Positions 1-8,520 of a DNA stretch of 64,000 nucleotides are shown in pieces. Source of the stretch: an uncultured Collinsella sp. (lineage in GTDB: Bacteria > Actinomycetota > Coriobacteriia > Coriobacteriales > Coriobacteriaceae). The position numbers and the translations under genes are program-made. Position 1 is the stretch's first letter. Each line of letters opens with the position of its first letter. The stretch spans positions 3,261 to 67,260 of the forward strand of contig CAJJTG010000007.1 of assembly GCA_905194675.1 (NCBI GenBank), in the 5' to 3' direction. The notes beneath the pieces were generated by a model. It was not told where the DNA came from, did no database searches, and saw only the letters and a program-made list of their open reading frames with translations.

Positions 1-40
1 GACAGGGCGCCGAGTTGGCGTTTGACGCTTTTTGAGAAAC

Positions 41-147
41 GGGACGTGCTTTCCGCTTGAGGCTTCTGGCGGAAAGCACGTCCCAGAACAGGCGCTCAGA
101 ATGGGACACACTTTCCGCTGAGGACCTCAACCGGAAACCGCATCCCA
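41..147. repeat. Two adjacent palindromic repeat units upstream of his operon
   Basis: Unit 1 is a perfect inverted repeat: arm GGGACGTGCTTTCCGC (41-56) pairs with 69-84 around a 12-nt loop. Unit 2 (102-117 with 132-147) is a degenerate version of the same hairpin, and a third half-arm GGGACGCGCTTTCCC follows at 165-179. The second unit is followed by a short T run, so it could also terminate a gene lying left of the window. No coding sequence is visible in 1-322. Confidence 0.7.
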
Positions 148-180
148 GTTTTTGGCTGGCGGGCGGGACGCGCTTTCCCC

Positions 181-322
181 TATGTTTCCAAATGAATACG
201 CTATGAGCTGCAAGCGACGATTCTCCCCGCAAACACTCTAGTATGCTAAAGTACCCAGAAAACCGGCGGAGCTATGCCGGTCTTCTGTTCTATATGAAAC
301 ACAGCATGAGGAGGCTCATCAG
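181..322 (+). promoter_or_regulatory. his operon leader with small hairpin
   Basis: This AT-richer stretch precedes the first his gene. TATGCT near 242 is a possible -10 element. A 6-bp hairpin ACCGGC/GCCGGT (262-267 with 276-281) lies in the leader, followed by the ribosome binding site GAGGAGG (308-314). I looked for a T-box element or a His-rich leader peptide and saw neither. Confidence 0.35.
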
Positions 323-2038
323 ATGACGGCCACACCGTGGGGATTCCGGGACATATTGCCCGAGGAGGCTCAGGCGCGCGAGGAGATTGCGCTGACGGTG
401 AAGGGCTGCTTCAGGGAGCATCATTACCTTCCGGTCGAGACGCCGCTACTCGAGGACAAGGGTTCGCTCGAGGAAGGCGGCCGCATCGCGGATACTCCGT
501 TCAAGCTTTTTGACGACGACGGCCGCTTGTTGGTGGTCCGTCCCGACAACACGCTGCCGATCGTACGCCTGGTTTCGACCCGCATGCGCGCTGCCGACCT
601 GCCCCTGCGCCTTCGCTACGAGGCGCCGGTGGTTCGTGAGTGTCAGCGAAATGCCGGTGGTTCGCGCCAGTTTACACAGTTGGGCTTTGAGCTTATCGGT
701 GCGGGCGATACCGCGGGCGATGTCGAGATCGTCTCGCTCGTGGCCGAGGCCGTGCGCAAGCTGGCACTGCCCGATGCGCGCATTATCGCAGGTAGCGTAC
801 GCCCGTTTAAGGAGCTGCTCGCGGCGTGCGAGGATCGCGAGCTGGCCGCCGAGGCCCTGCGCTGTGTGCACGCCAACGACTTTGTGGGGCTCGATGCCCG
901 CGTGACGGCAAGCGCCGAGTCCGATGCCGTCAAGGCCGCCATTAGCGAGCTGCCGCGCCTACACGGCGGAGCCGAGGTGCTTGACCGCGTGGACGCGCTG
1001 CTGGAGACCGCCGGTATCGTCGCGCCGCTGACGCGCGAGCTGCGTGCCCTGGTCGAGGGCCTGGCTCCCGAGGACGCCCAGGTGCTGTCCTTCGACTTCT
1101 CCATAATGAACTCGTTTGATTACTATACGGGCCTGGTCTTTAAGGCCTATGCCGGCGGCCTACCCGATCCGGTCGGTTCGGGCGGACGCTACGACTCCAT
1201 CTTTACCGGTTCATTTGGCGACGGCATCGAGGTGCCGGCGGCGGGCTTCGCCTTTTCGCTCGAGCGCCTGGAGGCCGCGCGCACCTCGGCCGAGGATGCC
1301 GCTTCCGATGGCGACCACGCCGCGGGCCGTGGTGCCGAGGGCCCGCTGCGCATCGCCGTGCCCAAGGGCTCGCTTAAGGCCGACACGCTCGACGTGCTCG
1401 AGGCCGCGGGCTTGGATGTCTCGGAGCTGCGCGACCCCGGCCGTCACCTGATCGTGCGCGGCCGCGACACGCGTGCCGGCGAGGGTGCGGTCGGCGATAT
1501 CGAGTTTGTCATCGTGCGTCCCAGCGACGCGCCCGCCTTTGTGGGCTGCGGCGGTGCCGACTGCGGCATCTGCGGCTGGGACTCACTCATCGAGGCCGAC
1601 CTCAACCTGCTACAGCTGGTCGATCTGGGCTACGGCCTGTGCACCTTTATCGAGGCGGAGCCCGCATGGCGCGCCGGTCAGGCCGAGCGCAACTATGCCC
1701 GTCGCGGGTCGCTTCGCGTGGCAACCAAATACCCGCGCATCGCGAGTGCCTGGTATGCCGAGCGCGGCGTGAACGCCGACATCGTTTCGCTGCATGGCAA
1801 TATTGAGCTGGGGCCCATCGTCGGCATGACCGATCGCATCGTAGACATTACCGCCACGGGTGCCACCCTGCGCGACAACGACCTGGTCATCACTGGCCGC
1901 ATCATGGACTGCACGGCCCGCTTCTTTGTCAATCCGGGCGCCGCACGCCTGGATCCGCGCGTGCGCAACCTGGCCGATCGCCTGGCTGCGGCTGTTAAGG
2001 ACAAGCATTTTGAGCCCGTCGCGGGCTCGGCACAATAG
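323..2038 (+). CDS. hisG: ATP phosphoribosyltransferase, HisZ-HisG fusion
   Basis: First step of histidine synthesis (ATP + PRPP to phosphoribosyl-ATP). Residues about 1-335 are a class-II aminoacyl-tRNA-synthetase-like HisZ regulatory domain (TPWGFRDILPEEA start, RYEAPVVREC, GSGGRYDSIF). Residues about 342-571 are a short-form HisG catalytic domain (RIAVPKGSLK, DIEFVIVRPSD, DITATGATLRDNDL) without the C-terminal ACT-like domain of long HisG. Short HisG normally needs HisZ as a separate chain; here both are in one 571-aa frame, HisZ first. An acidic/Ala-rich stretch near 325-340 is probably the linker. The ATG at 323 follows GAGGAGG at 8 bases. It heads the his operon. One oddity is a Cys-rich GCGGADCGICG segment in the HisG part (about residues 411-421). 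Confidence 0.9.
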   Translation: MTATPWGFRDILPEEAQAREEIALTVKGCFREHHYLPVETPLLEDKGSLEEGGRIADTPFKLFDDDGRLLVVRPDNTLPIVRLVSTRMRAADLPLRLRYEAPVVRECQRNAGGSRQFTQLGFELIGAGDTAGDVEIVSLVAEAVRKLALPDARIIAGSVRPFKELLAACEDRELAAEALRCVHANDFVGLDARVTASAESDAVKAAISELPRLHGGAEVLDRVDALLETAGIVAPLTRELRALVEGLAPEDAQVLSFDFSIMNSFDYYTGLVFKAYAGGLPDPVGSGGRYDSIFTGSFGDGIEVPAAGFAFSLERLEAARTSAEDAASDGDHAAGRGAEGPLRIAVPKGSLKADTLDVLEAAGLDVSELRDPGRHLIVRGRDTRAGEGAVGDIEFVIVRPSDAPAFVGCGGADCGICGWDSLIEADLNLLQLVDLGYGLCTFIEAEPAWRAGQAERNYARRGSLRVATKYPRIASAWYAERGVNADIVSLHGNIELGPIVGMTDRIVDITATGATLRDNDLVITGRIMDCTARFFVNPGAARLDPRVRNLADRLAAAVKDKHFEPVAGSAQ

Positions 2039-2143
2039 CGCGAGCGCGCACGGGCGCCCCAACGTCCGGGCTGCGGGCCGATTGGCGCCGCCGCCCGGCC
2101 TCTCGTTTTTCGAACACAACCTCGACCGATAGGGGATACCGAT

Positions 2144-3580
2144 ATGAAGACCATTAAGCTTGCTCCCGGTGAGCGCCTCGTTACCAACCAGCTCAACCGC
2201 AAGGGCGTCCTGCCGCAAAACATCGTCGACGCCGCCCGCGATATCGTGGCCAACGTGCGTGCTAACGGCGATGCCGCGGTGTGCGATTACTGTCAGCGTT
2301 TTGACGGTGTTGAGCTGCAGAGCTTCCGCCTGCCGCAAGAGCAGATCGATGCCGCGCTTGAGGGCCTCGACCCGGCCTTTGTCGCCGCGCTCGAGAAGGC
2401 CGCGCGCCAGATTCGCGAGTTCCACCAGCGTGAGGTCGAGCAGAGCTGGTTTACCACGCGGCCAGACGGCACGATGCTCGGCGTCAAGGTGACCCCGCTC
2501 GCCGCGGCCGGCATCTACGTGCCGGGCGGTCGTGCGCAGTATCCTTCCACGGTGCTCATGAACGCTATCCCTGCCAAGGTTGCCGGCGTCAAGCGCGTAG
2601 TTATGGTGACCCCGCCGCAAAAAGACGGCCTGATCAGCCCCTACACGCTCGCCGCGGCAAAGCTCGGCGGCGTGGACGAGATCTATATGGTGGGCGGCGC
2701 CCAGGCCGTGGCCGCGCTGGCGTACGGCACCGAGACCATTCCGCGCGTCGACAAAATCACCGGCCCGGGCAACGCCTTTGTTGCCGCGGCCAAGCAGATT
2801 GTCTCGGGCGACGTGGGTATCGACATGGTCGCCGGTCCCTCCGAGGTCTGCGTGCTGGCCGATGCCTCGGCCAAACCTATGGTGGTCGCGGCCGACCTGA
2901 TGGCGCAGGCCGAGCACGATCCGCTGGCAGCCTGCTATCTGGTGACCTGCGACGAGCAGTTTGCGCGCGAGGTCGAGGCCGGCATCGACATCCTGGTGGC
3001 GCAGTCCCCGCGCGCCGAGATCACGCGCGCCTCGCTCGATAACGAGGGCACCATCGTGGTTGCCGCCGACATGGCTGCCGCCGTCGAGGCCGTGAACACC
3101 GTGGCGCCCGAGCACCTTGAGCTGCACTGCAAGGACGCGATGGGCCTGCTCGGCGGCATTCGCAACGCCGGCGCCATCTTTGTGGGCGCTTGGAGCTCCG
3201 AGCCGCTCGGCGATTACGTCACCGGCCCCAACCACACGCTGCCGACCGGCGGCACGGCCATGTTCTCCAACCCGCTTTCGGTCGAAGAGTTCGTTAAGCG
3301 CTCGAGCGTTATCTGCTATACGCCCGAGGGCCTGCTCTCCGACGCTCCCGCTACGCAGCGCCTGGCCGAGGCCGAGGGTCTGTGGGCACACGCGCTTTCG
3401 GCCGCACTGCGCCGCCGCGTGTTGGAGCAGGGCGAGGATGCCGTGAGCGCCGAGTCGCTCGCCGCGGCCGACCTGACCAAGGTTGCCTGGCCGGGCGACG
3501 CCGTGGCGACGGTTGCCGAGGGCGTGGACCTGGCGGCTGCAAGCGCGGATGGCGCCGGCGCGACTGGCAAGGAGGCCTAA
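2144..3580 (+). CDS. hisD: Histidinol dehydrogenase
   Basis: Oxidises L-histidinol to L-histidine in two NAD-dependent steps, the last step of the pathway. The 478-aa protein shows the family signatures: [37 protein letters not shown], the zinc/active-site region [12 protein letters not shown], and APEHLELHC with [12 protein letters not shown]. The C-terminus carries an Ala-rich extension of about 40 residues beyond the usual end. A 105-nt spacer separates it from hisZG and contains a GC-rich possible hairpin followed by CTCGTTTTT near 2100-2110, which could act as a weak attenuator. It ends 1 nt before the hisC start. Confidence 0.95.
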   Translation: MKTIKLAPGERLVTNQLNRKGVLPQNIVDAARDIVANVRANGDAAVCDYCQRFDGVELQSFRLPQEQIDAALEGLDPAFVAALEKAARQIREFHQREVEQSWFTTRPDGTMLGVKVTPLAAAGIYVPGGRAQYPSTVLMNAIPAKVAGVKRVVMVTPPQKDGLISPYTLAAAKLGGVDEIYMVGGAQAVAALAYGTETIPRVDKITGPGNAFVAAAKQIVSGDVGIDMVAGPSEVCVLADASAKPMVVAADLMAQAEHDPLAACYLVTCDEQFAREVEAGIDILVAQSPRAEITRASLDNEGTIVVAADMAAAVEAVNTVAPEHLELHCKDAMGLLGGIRNAGAIFVGAWSSEPLGDYVTGPNHTLPTGGTAMFSNPLSVEEFVKRSSVICYTPEGLLSDAPATQRLAEAEGLWAHALSAALRRRVLEQGEDAVSAESLAAADLTKVAWPGDAVATVAEGVDLAAASADGAGATGKEA

Positions 3581-3581
3581 T

Positions 3582-4697
3582 ATGGCCGAACTCACGCCGC
3601 GCATGAAGGAGCTCGTCCAGCCCTACTTGGCCGGCATTGAGCCCTACGATCCCAACTTTACGCCCACGCGCATCAACCTTTCGGCAAACGAGAACACCTA
3701 CCCCGTGCCGGCCGACGTGCGCGAGGCGGTTGATGCGGCGCTTGCCGCCACGCCGCTCAACCGCTATCCCGACCCCATGTCCAACGACCTGCGCGACGAG
3801 CTTGCCGCTTGGCATGGCGTGACGCGCGAGAATGTCTGCGTGGGCAACGGCGGCGACGAGCTGCTCTATAACTACCTGTTGGCGTTTGGCGGCGCGGGAC
3901 GGACCCTGCTCAACTGCCCGCCGTGCTTTAGCGAGTATGCGTTCTTTGCGTCGCTCTGTCAGACCGAGGTGCGCGACGTGTGGCGCGACCCCGCGACCTT
4001 TGAGCTCGACCAGGCAGCCGTGCTTGCGGCGGCGTCCGAGTGCAACCTGGCCATCGTGACCTCGCCCAACAATCCCACGGGCGACGTGGCGCCGCTCGAC
4101 TTTGTCGCGGCGCTGTGCGATGCGTGCCCCGGCATGGTCATGGTCGACGAGGCCTACGTTGAGTTTGCCGACGATTCGTTTGGCGCGGCCACCACGGCGC
4201 AGGGGCTTATCGCCGAGCATCCCAACCTGGTGATTCTGCATACGCTGTCCAAGGCGTTTGGCGCCGCCGGCACGCGTCTGGGCTATGTGATCGCGGCGCC
4301 CGAGGTCATCGATGTGTTCGCGGCGATTCGCCAGATCTATTCGGTCAATGTGCTGAGCCAGGCCGCAGCGCTTGCCTGCGTGCGTGCCCGCGATGCGTAT
4401 GCACCCGTGGTGGCGCAAGTTACATCCGAGCGCGAGCGCGAGTTGTGCACCCTGCGCGCAATGGCTGCCGAGGGCATGCCCGTGGAGGCATGGCCGAGCG
4501 CGGCGAATTTTGTGCTCGTGCGCACGCCGCATGCCACGCGCGTGCGCGAGCGTCTGCGCGACGAGTATTCGATTCTGGTGCGCGACTTTAGCTACGCGCC
4601 GGGGCTCGCGGACTGCCTGCGCATTACCGTGGGCACCCCGCAGGAAAACGACGAGGTGCTGGCCGCGTTTGCCGCGCTGGTGAAGGAGGAGATGTAG
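3582..4697 (+). CDS. hisC: Histidinol-phosphate aminotransferase
   Basis: PLP-dependent class I/II aminotransferase converting imidazole-acetol phosphate to histidinol phosphate. I chose the ATG at 3582 (371 aa), right after the hisD stop, because GGAGG lies at 3570-3574 and homology starts there; a longer frame exists upstream inside hisD. Family features are LSANENTYPVP, GNGGDELLYN, SPNNPTGD, MVDEAYVEFAD and the PLP lysine in HTLSKAFGAAGTRLGY. The stop is immediately followed by the hisB start, so the genes are probably translationally coupled. Confidence 0.95.
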   Translation: MAELTPRMKELVQPYLAGIEPYDPNFTPTRINLSANENTYPVPADVREAVDAALAATPLNRYPDPMSNDLRDELAAWHGVTRENVCVGNGGDELLYNYLLAFGGAGRTLLNCPPCFSEYAFFASLCQTEVRDVWRDPATFELDQAAVLAAASECNLAIVTSPNNPTGDVAPLDFVAALCDACPGMVMVDEAYVEFADDSFGAATTAQGLIAEHPNLVILHTLSKAFGAAGTRLGYVIAAPEVIDVFAAIRQIYSVNVLSQAAALACVRARDAYAPVVAQVTSERERELCTLRAMAAEGMPVEAWPSAANFVLVRTPHATRVRERLRDEYSILVRDFSYAPGLADCLRITVGTPQENDEVLAAFAALVKEEM

Positions 4698-5285
4698 ATG
4701 GACCGCTATGCCGAGGTAACCCGCAAGACGGGCGAGACCGACATTGTCGTAAAGCTCGACCTGGACGGAAGCGGCGTGTGCGATATCTCGACCGGCGTGC
4801 CGTTTTTCGACCACATGCTCAACGCCTTTGGCCGCCATGGTCTGTTCGATCTGACGGTGCACGCGGTGGGCGACGTCGAGGTCGATGCGCACCACACCGT
4901 CGAGGACACGGGTATTGTGCTGGGCGAGGCGTTTTGTCAGGCGCTGGGCGACAAGGCGGGCATTACGCGCTTTGCCGACGCGGCGATCGCCATGGACGAG
5001 ACGCTTGTGATGGCTGCTGTTGATATTTCGGGCCGCGGGCAGGCCTACTGCGAGCTGCCCGTGCCCACCGAGCGCGTGGGCAGCTTTGATACCGAGCTGG
5101 CCGTCGAGTTCTTCTACGCCTTCGCGCGCGATGCCAAGCTCACGCTGCACGTTCGCGAACTGGCGGGCGGTAACTCGCATCACATTATCGAGGCCGCCTT
5201 TAAGGCCGTGGGCCGCACGATGCGCCACGCCTGCGAGCTCGATCCCCGCGTGCAGGGCATCCCCAGCACCAAGGGCTCACTGTAA
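4698..5285 (+). CDS. hisB: Imidazoleglycerol-phosphate dehydratase
   Basis: A 195-aa monofunctional IGP dehydratase, of normal length for the type without a phosphatase domain. Metal-binding histidine motifs are present: FFDHMLNAFGRHGLFD, DAHHTVEDTGIVLGEA and the C-terminal GGNSHHIIEAAFKA. Histidinol-phosphate phosphatase activity must come from elsewhere, and the PHP protein at 8521-9432 fits. It starts directly at the hisC stop. Confidence 0.95.
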   Translation: MDRYAEVTRKTGETDIVVKLDLDGSGVCDISTGVPFFDHMLNAFGRHGLFDLTVHAVGDVEVDAHHTVEDTGIVLGEAFCQALGDKAGITRFADAAIAMDETLVMAAVDISGRGQAYCELPVPTERVGSFDTELAVEFFYAFARDAKLTLHVRELAGGNSHHIIEAAFKAVGRTMRHACELDPRVQGIPSTKGSL

Positions 5286-5298
5286 CCGTCACAAGGGT

Positions 5299-5339
5299 AA
5301 AACCACCACGAAGGTGCCTGTCCTCTTTGTGGTGGTTTT
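5299..5339. other. Perfect hairpin between hisB and hisH
   Basis: AAAACCACCAC (5299-5309) pairs perfectly with 5329-5339 across a 19-nt loop; the right arm ends in TTTT. It is terminator-like but lies inside the operon, so it may act as a processing site or partial terminator, or be one copy of a dispersed palindrome. Confidence 0.6.
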
Positions 5340-5364
5340 GGATGATGAGAAGTGGAGGGGTCGC

Positions 5365-6066
5365 GTGGGCGAACCGAAGATCGTGGTGGTCGACTACCAC
5401 AAGGGCAACTTGTCGAGCGTCGTGCGCGGGCTTGCGCGCGCCGGTGCCGCCGCCTGTACATCGGACGACCCGGAGCAAATCCGCCGCGCCGACGGCCTGG
5501 TCATTCCGGGCGTGGGCGCGTTCTATGACGCGATCGCCCTTATGCGTCAGAGCGGCGAGGCGGACGCGGTGCTCGATGCCGTCGCCGCCGGAACTCCGCT
5601 GCTCGGCATCTGCCTGGGCCTTCAGCTGTTTTTTGAGCGCGGCGACGAGGGCGTGCCGGCGGACGAGGGCGTTGCCGCGGACGGTAATGCCTCCGAGCGG
5701 GCTGACGGCCCCTGGATCGATGGCCTGGGTATTATGCGCGGTTCGTGCACGCGCTTGGAGTCGAGCCGCCTGAAGGTGCCGCACGTGGGCTGGGACCAGG
5801 TGCACATGACGCCCGCCGGCGCGGCCGATCCGCTGCTTGCTGGTTTTGCCGAGGGTGCCAACATGTATTTCACCCACAGCTACGCGGTGGCCGACGACGC
5901 CGATGCCGCCGATGTGCTGGCGCGCACGCACTATACGCGGAGCTTCCCGTGCATCGTGCGTCACGGCAACGTGTGGGGCTGCCAGTTCCATCCCGAGAAA
6001 TCTTCCGCGCTGGGTCAGCGCATCCTTAAGAACTTCGTCAATATCGTCGAGGAGGCCGGCCGATGA
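5365..6066 (+). CDS. hisH: Imidazole glycerol phosphate synthase, glutaminase subunit
   Basis: Class-I glutamine amidotransferase feeding ammonia to HisF. I chose the GTG at 5365 (233 aa): GGAGG lies at 5354-5358 and the protein then begins with the expected KIVVVDYHKGNLSSV strand. The nucleophile is Cys83 in LLGICLGLQLFF, and the His-Glu pair is in CQFHPEKS. An insertion of about 25 acidic residues follows FFERGDEG (from about residue 95) and is not usual in HisH. The last 4 bases overlap the hisA start (ATGA). Confidence 0.93.
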   Translation: MGEPKIVVVDYHKGNLSSVVRGLARAGAAACTSDDPEQIRRADGLVIPGVGAFYDAIALMRQSGEADAVLDAVAAGTPLLGICLGLQLFFERGDEGVPADEGVAADGNASERADGPWIDGLGIMRGSCTRLESSRLKVPHVGWDQVHMTPAGAADPLLAGFAEGANMYFTHSYAVADDADAADVLARTHYTRSFPCIVRHGNVWGCQFHPEKSSALGQRILKNFVNIVEEAGR

Positions 6067-6806
6067 TCCTGTTCCCCGCAATCGATTTGATCGGCGGCAA
6101 GGTCGTGCGCCTGGAGCGCGGCGACCGCAGCCGTTGCAAGGTATATTCCGATGACCCCGTCGCCGTTGCCCGTTCGTTTGCCGAGCAAGGTGCAAGCTGG
6201 GTGCACGTCGTCGACCTGTCCGCTGCCTTTGGCGAGGACGAGGACGCGTGCGCTGCCAACTCGGCGGCAATTAGGGCCATCTGCGGCGTCGATGGCCTGT
6301 CCGTGGACGTGGGCGGCGGCGTCCGCTCGCTCGCACGCATTGACGAGCTGGCCGGCTATGGCGCGCGCCGCATCGCGCTGGGGACCGTGCTGGTGACCGA
6401 GCCGGGTTTTGCCGAGGTGGCAGCGCACGGCTTTGGCGAGCTGCTGGTGGCAGACATCGCCGCCCGTGACGGCCAGGTCAAGGTGAACGGTTGGCGCGAT
6501 GGCGCGGGCGTGGCACTCGATGATGCCGTGGCGCAGCTTTCCGAGCTGGGCTTTAAGCATCTGGTGTACACCGACATCGCGCGCGATGGCATGCAGACGG
6601 GCATCGATGTAGCGGCATATCGCCATGTGGCCGAGGTCGCGGGTTTTCCCGTCGTGGCTTCGGGCGGCATCTCGACGCTCGACGACATCCGTGCGCTGGC
6701 CGCGGTGGGTGAGGGCGCGATTGAAGGTGCCATCACCGGTCGCGCGCTCTACGAGGGCAACTTTACGCTGGTTCAGGCGCTCGCCGCCACCCGAGGGGAG
6801 GAGTAG
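6063..6806 (+). CDS. hisA: ProFAR isomerase
   Basis: A 247-aa TIM barrel, the normal length, catalysing the Amadori rearrangement of ProFAR to PRFAR. Motifs are FPAIDLIGGKVVRLERGD, HVVDLSAAFGED with the catalytic Asp, VDVGGGVRS, YTDIARDGMQTG and VVASGGISTLDDI. It overlaps hisH by 4 bases and is followed 3 bases later by hisF. Confidence 0.95.
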   Translation: MILFPAIDLIGGKVVRLERGDRSRCKVYSDDPVAVARSFAEQGASWVHVVDLSAAFGEDEDACAANSAAIRAICGVDGLSVDVGGGVRSLARIDELAGYGARRIALGTVLVTEPGFAEVAAHGFGELLVADIAARDGQVKVNGWRDGAGVALDDAVAQLSELGFKHLVYTDIARDGMQTGIDVAAYRHVAEVAGFPVVASGGISTLDDIRALAAVGEGAIEGAITGRALYEGNFTLVQALAATRGEE

Positions 6807-6809
6807 TCC

Positions 6810-7592
6810 ATGCTTACCAAACGCGTAATTCCCTGCCTGGACGTCAAGGACGGCCGTGTGGTCAAGGGCGTCAACTTTGTGAGCTTGCGCGATGCGGGCG
6901 ATCCGGTGGAGCTGGCGCGTGCCTACGACCGCGAGGGTGCGGACGAGGTTGTATTTTTGGACATTACCGCGACGAGTGACAACCGTGCGACGACCATCGA
7001 GATGGCGGCGCACGCGGCCGAGGAGCTCACTATTCCCTATACCGTGGGCGGCGGCTTTCGCGACTTGGCGGGCATGCGGACCATGGTTGCCGCCGGTGCC
7101 GACAAGGTGTCGCTCAACTCGGCGGCCGTGCGTGACCCGTCGCTGATTAGCCAGGCTGCCGCGGCGTTTGGCAGCCAGGCCGTGGTCGTGGCGATCGATG
7201 CCAAGCGCGTCGGTTTGCCCGGAGAGCTGGGTGCCGACAGGTGGGAGGTCTTCACGGCGGGCGGCCGCAACGCCACGGGTATCGACGCGGTGGCGTGGGC
7301 CGAGGAAGCGGCTCGTCGCGGCGCCGGCGAGATCCTGCTGACCAGCATGGATCGCGACGGCACCAAGGCCGGCTTTGACCTGGCGCTCACCCGCGCCGTG
7401 GCCCGCGCGGTGCCAATCCCCGTCATCGCGAGCGGTGGCGTGGGCACGCTCGAGCATTTTGCCGAGGGCGTGATCGAGGGCGAGGCCGATGCCGTGCTGG
7501 CGGCGAGCGTCTTTCACTTTGGAACCTTCAGCATTCGCGAAGTCAAAGAATACATGGCCAGCCAGGGAATACCTGTGAGATTGGATTTTTAA
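6810..7592 (+). CDS. hisF: Imidazole glycerol phosphate synthase, cyclase subunit
   Basis: A 260-aa TIM barrel that condenses PRFAR and ammonia to IGP and AICAR with HisH. Catalytic Asp residues sit in [17 protein letters not shown] and [26 protein letters not shown] and [14 protein letters not shown] are phosphate-binding loops. It starts 3 bases after hisA and is followed directly by hisI. Confidence 0.96.
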   Translation: MLTKRVIPCLDVKDGRVVKGVNFVSLRDAGDPVELARAYDREGADEVVFLDITATSDNRATTIEMAAHAAEELTIPYTVGGGFRDLAGMRTMVAAGADKVSLNSAAVRDPSLISQAAAAFGSQAVVVAIDAKRVGLPGELGADRWEVFTAGGRNATGIDAVAWAEEAARRGAGEILLTSMDRDGTKAGFDLALTRAVARAVPIPVIASGGVGTLEHFAEGVIEGEADAVLAASVFHFGTFSIREVKEYMASQGIPVRLDF

Positions 7593-7934
7593 ATGGAGCA
7601 AGTGACAACTGCGTCCGAGCTCAAATACGACGACCGCGGGCTGATTCCTTGTGTGGTTCAGCAGTACGACACCGGCGAGGTGCTTATGGTTGCTTGGATG
7701 AACGAGGAATCGGTGGGGCTGACGCTCAAGACCGGCACCACGTGGTTTTGGAGCCGCAGCCGCCAGGAGCTCTGGAACAAGGGCGCGACGAGCGGCAATA
7801 TGCAGGAGGCCAAGGAGCTCTGGGCCGACTGCGATAGCGATACGCTGCTGGTCAAGGTCGACTCGCCGGGTCCGGCCTGCCATACCGGCAACCGTACCTG
7901 CTTCTTTAAGCGCGTGGAAGGGGGAGTGCAATGA
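7593..7934 (+). CDS. hisI: Phosphoribosyl-AMP cyclohydrolase
   Basis: A 113-aa zinc enzyme opening the adenine ring of PR-AMP. Visible are [29 protein letters not shown] and the metal residues in [12 protein letters not shown] and [13 protein letters not shown]. It is monofunctional; the HisE activity is a separate gene at 8174. The last 4 bases overlap the next small gene (ATGA). Confidence 0.95.
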   Translation: MEQVTTASELKYDDRGLIPCVVQQYDTGEVLMVAWMNEESVGLTLKTGTTWFWSRSRQELWNKGATSGNMQEAKELWADCDSDTLLVKVDSPGPACHTGNRTCFFKRVEGGVQ

Positions 7935-8158
7935 AGGTCGTGACGCCGTTCGAGGTCGCCGACTGCAACACCGAGCTCCTCCGCGCGGGCGTGCCGTGCC
8001 GCGTGCACCTGACCGATGCCTGCGGGGCGCAGTCGTTTTGGCTCGAGGCCGAGAAGGAAAGGCTCGATGAGGCCCATGCCGTCATCGTTGAGTTCTTTGA
8101 GAAAAAGGGCGCAAAGCTTCGGTTCGATGAGACCGGTACTTACTTTACGCTGCAGTAA
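7931..8158 (+). CDS. Small conserved protein inserted between hisI and hisE
   Basis: A 75-aa protein of unknown function, translationally coupled to hisI by a 4-base overlap and 15 bases before hisE. It has a central [12 protein letters not shown] segment and no membrane segment or signal peptide. I recall a family of this size annotated RDAC in Coriobacteriia his operons, but I cannot verify the match. Position suggests a role in the PR-ATP/PR-AMP steps; that is inference only. Confidence 0.75.
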   Translation: MKVVTPFEVADCNTELLRAGVPCRVHLTDACGAQSFWLEAEKERLDEAHAVIVEFFEKKGAKLRFDETGTYFTLQ

Positions 8159-8173
8159 CGAGAGGAAATAACC

Positions 8174-8491
8174 ATGGGAGTCAGAACAGCTAACGTGCAG
8201 CCGGGAAACATCGGCGAGACGCTGACGGGACTGGCCGAGGTGATTCACGGTCGTCGCGACGCGTCGCCGGAGGAGAGCTATACCGCCCGCCTGCTGACCG
8301 ATGTCGAGGACGAGCTGCTCAAGAAGCTTGCCGAGGAGGCGAGCGAGGTGATCATGGCCTGCAAGGATGACGACCACGACCACATTCGCTACGAGGCGGG
8401 CGACCTGATTTACCACCTGCTCGTGACGCTCGAGCGCTACGGTATCACCCTCGACGAGCTTGCCGGCGAACTCAACGCCCGCCGTCACTAG
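8174..8491 (+). CDS. hisE: Phosphoribosyl-ATP pyrophosphatase
   Basis: A 105-aa all-alpha MazG-superfamily enzyme removing pyrophosphate from PR-ATP. The metal motif is in KLAEEASEVIMACKDDD and the second acidic helix in RYEAGDLIYHLLVTLE. GAGAGGAAA precedes the ATG. It is the last gene of the operon; its stop lies inside a palindrome. Confidence 0.95.
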   Translation: MGVRTANVQPGNIGETLTGLAEVIHGRRDASPEESYTARLLTDVEDELLKKLAEEASEVIMACKDDDHDHIRYEAGDLIYHLLVTLERYGITLDELAGELNARRH

Positions 8492-8519
8492 TCGTTTAAG
8501 AACGTCCCCAACGACTAGT
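8487..8519. terminator. Palindrome at the end of the his operon, containing TTTAAGAACGTCC
   Basis: ACTAGTCGTT (8487-8496) pairs perfectly with 8510-8519. The loop carries TTTAAGAACGTCC, found again at 63437-63449. It lies between convergent hisE and the PHP gene and overlaps the hisE stop. There is no strong T run, so it may be a mobile palindrome that doubles as a terminator. Confidence 0.55.
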
Positions 8520-8520
8520 C

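Noticed and set aside
181..322. T-box or His-attenuator leader before the his operon
   Set aside because: No T-box consensus, no run of His codons and no alternative terminator/antiterminator pair could be found; only a 6-bp hairpin is present.
1610..3604. 664-codon open frame on the - strand opposite hisG/hisD
   Set aside because: It is antisense to two certain his genes, is rich in Arg/His/Ala/Gly as expected from GC-rich shadow frames, and has no recognisable domain or ribosome binding site.
6015..7931. Long - strand frame opposite hisA-hisF-hisI
   Set aside because: Shadow of GC-rich coding sequence; the + strand genes are certain.
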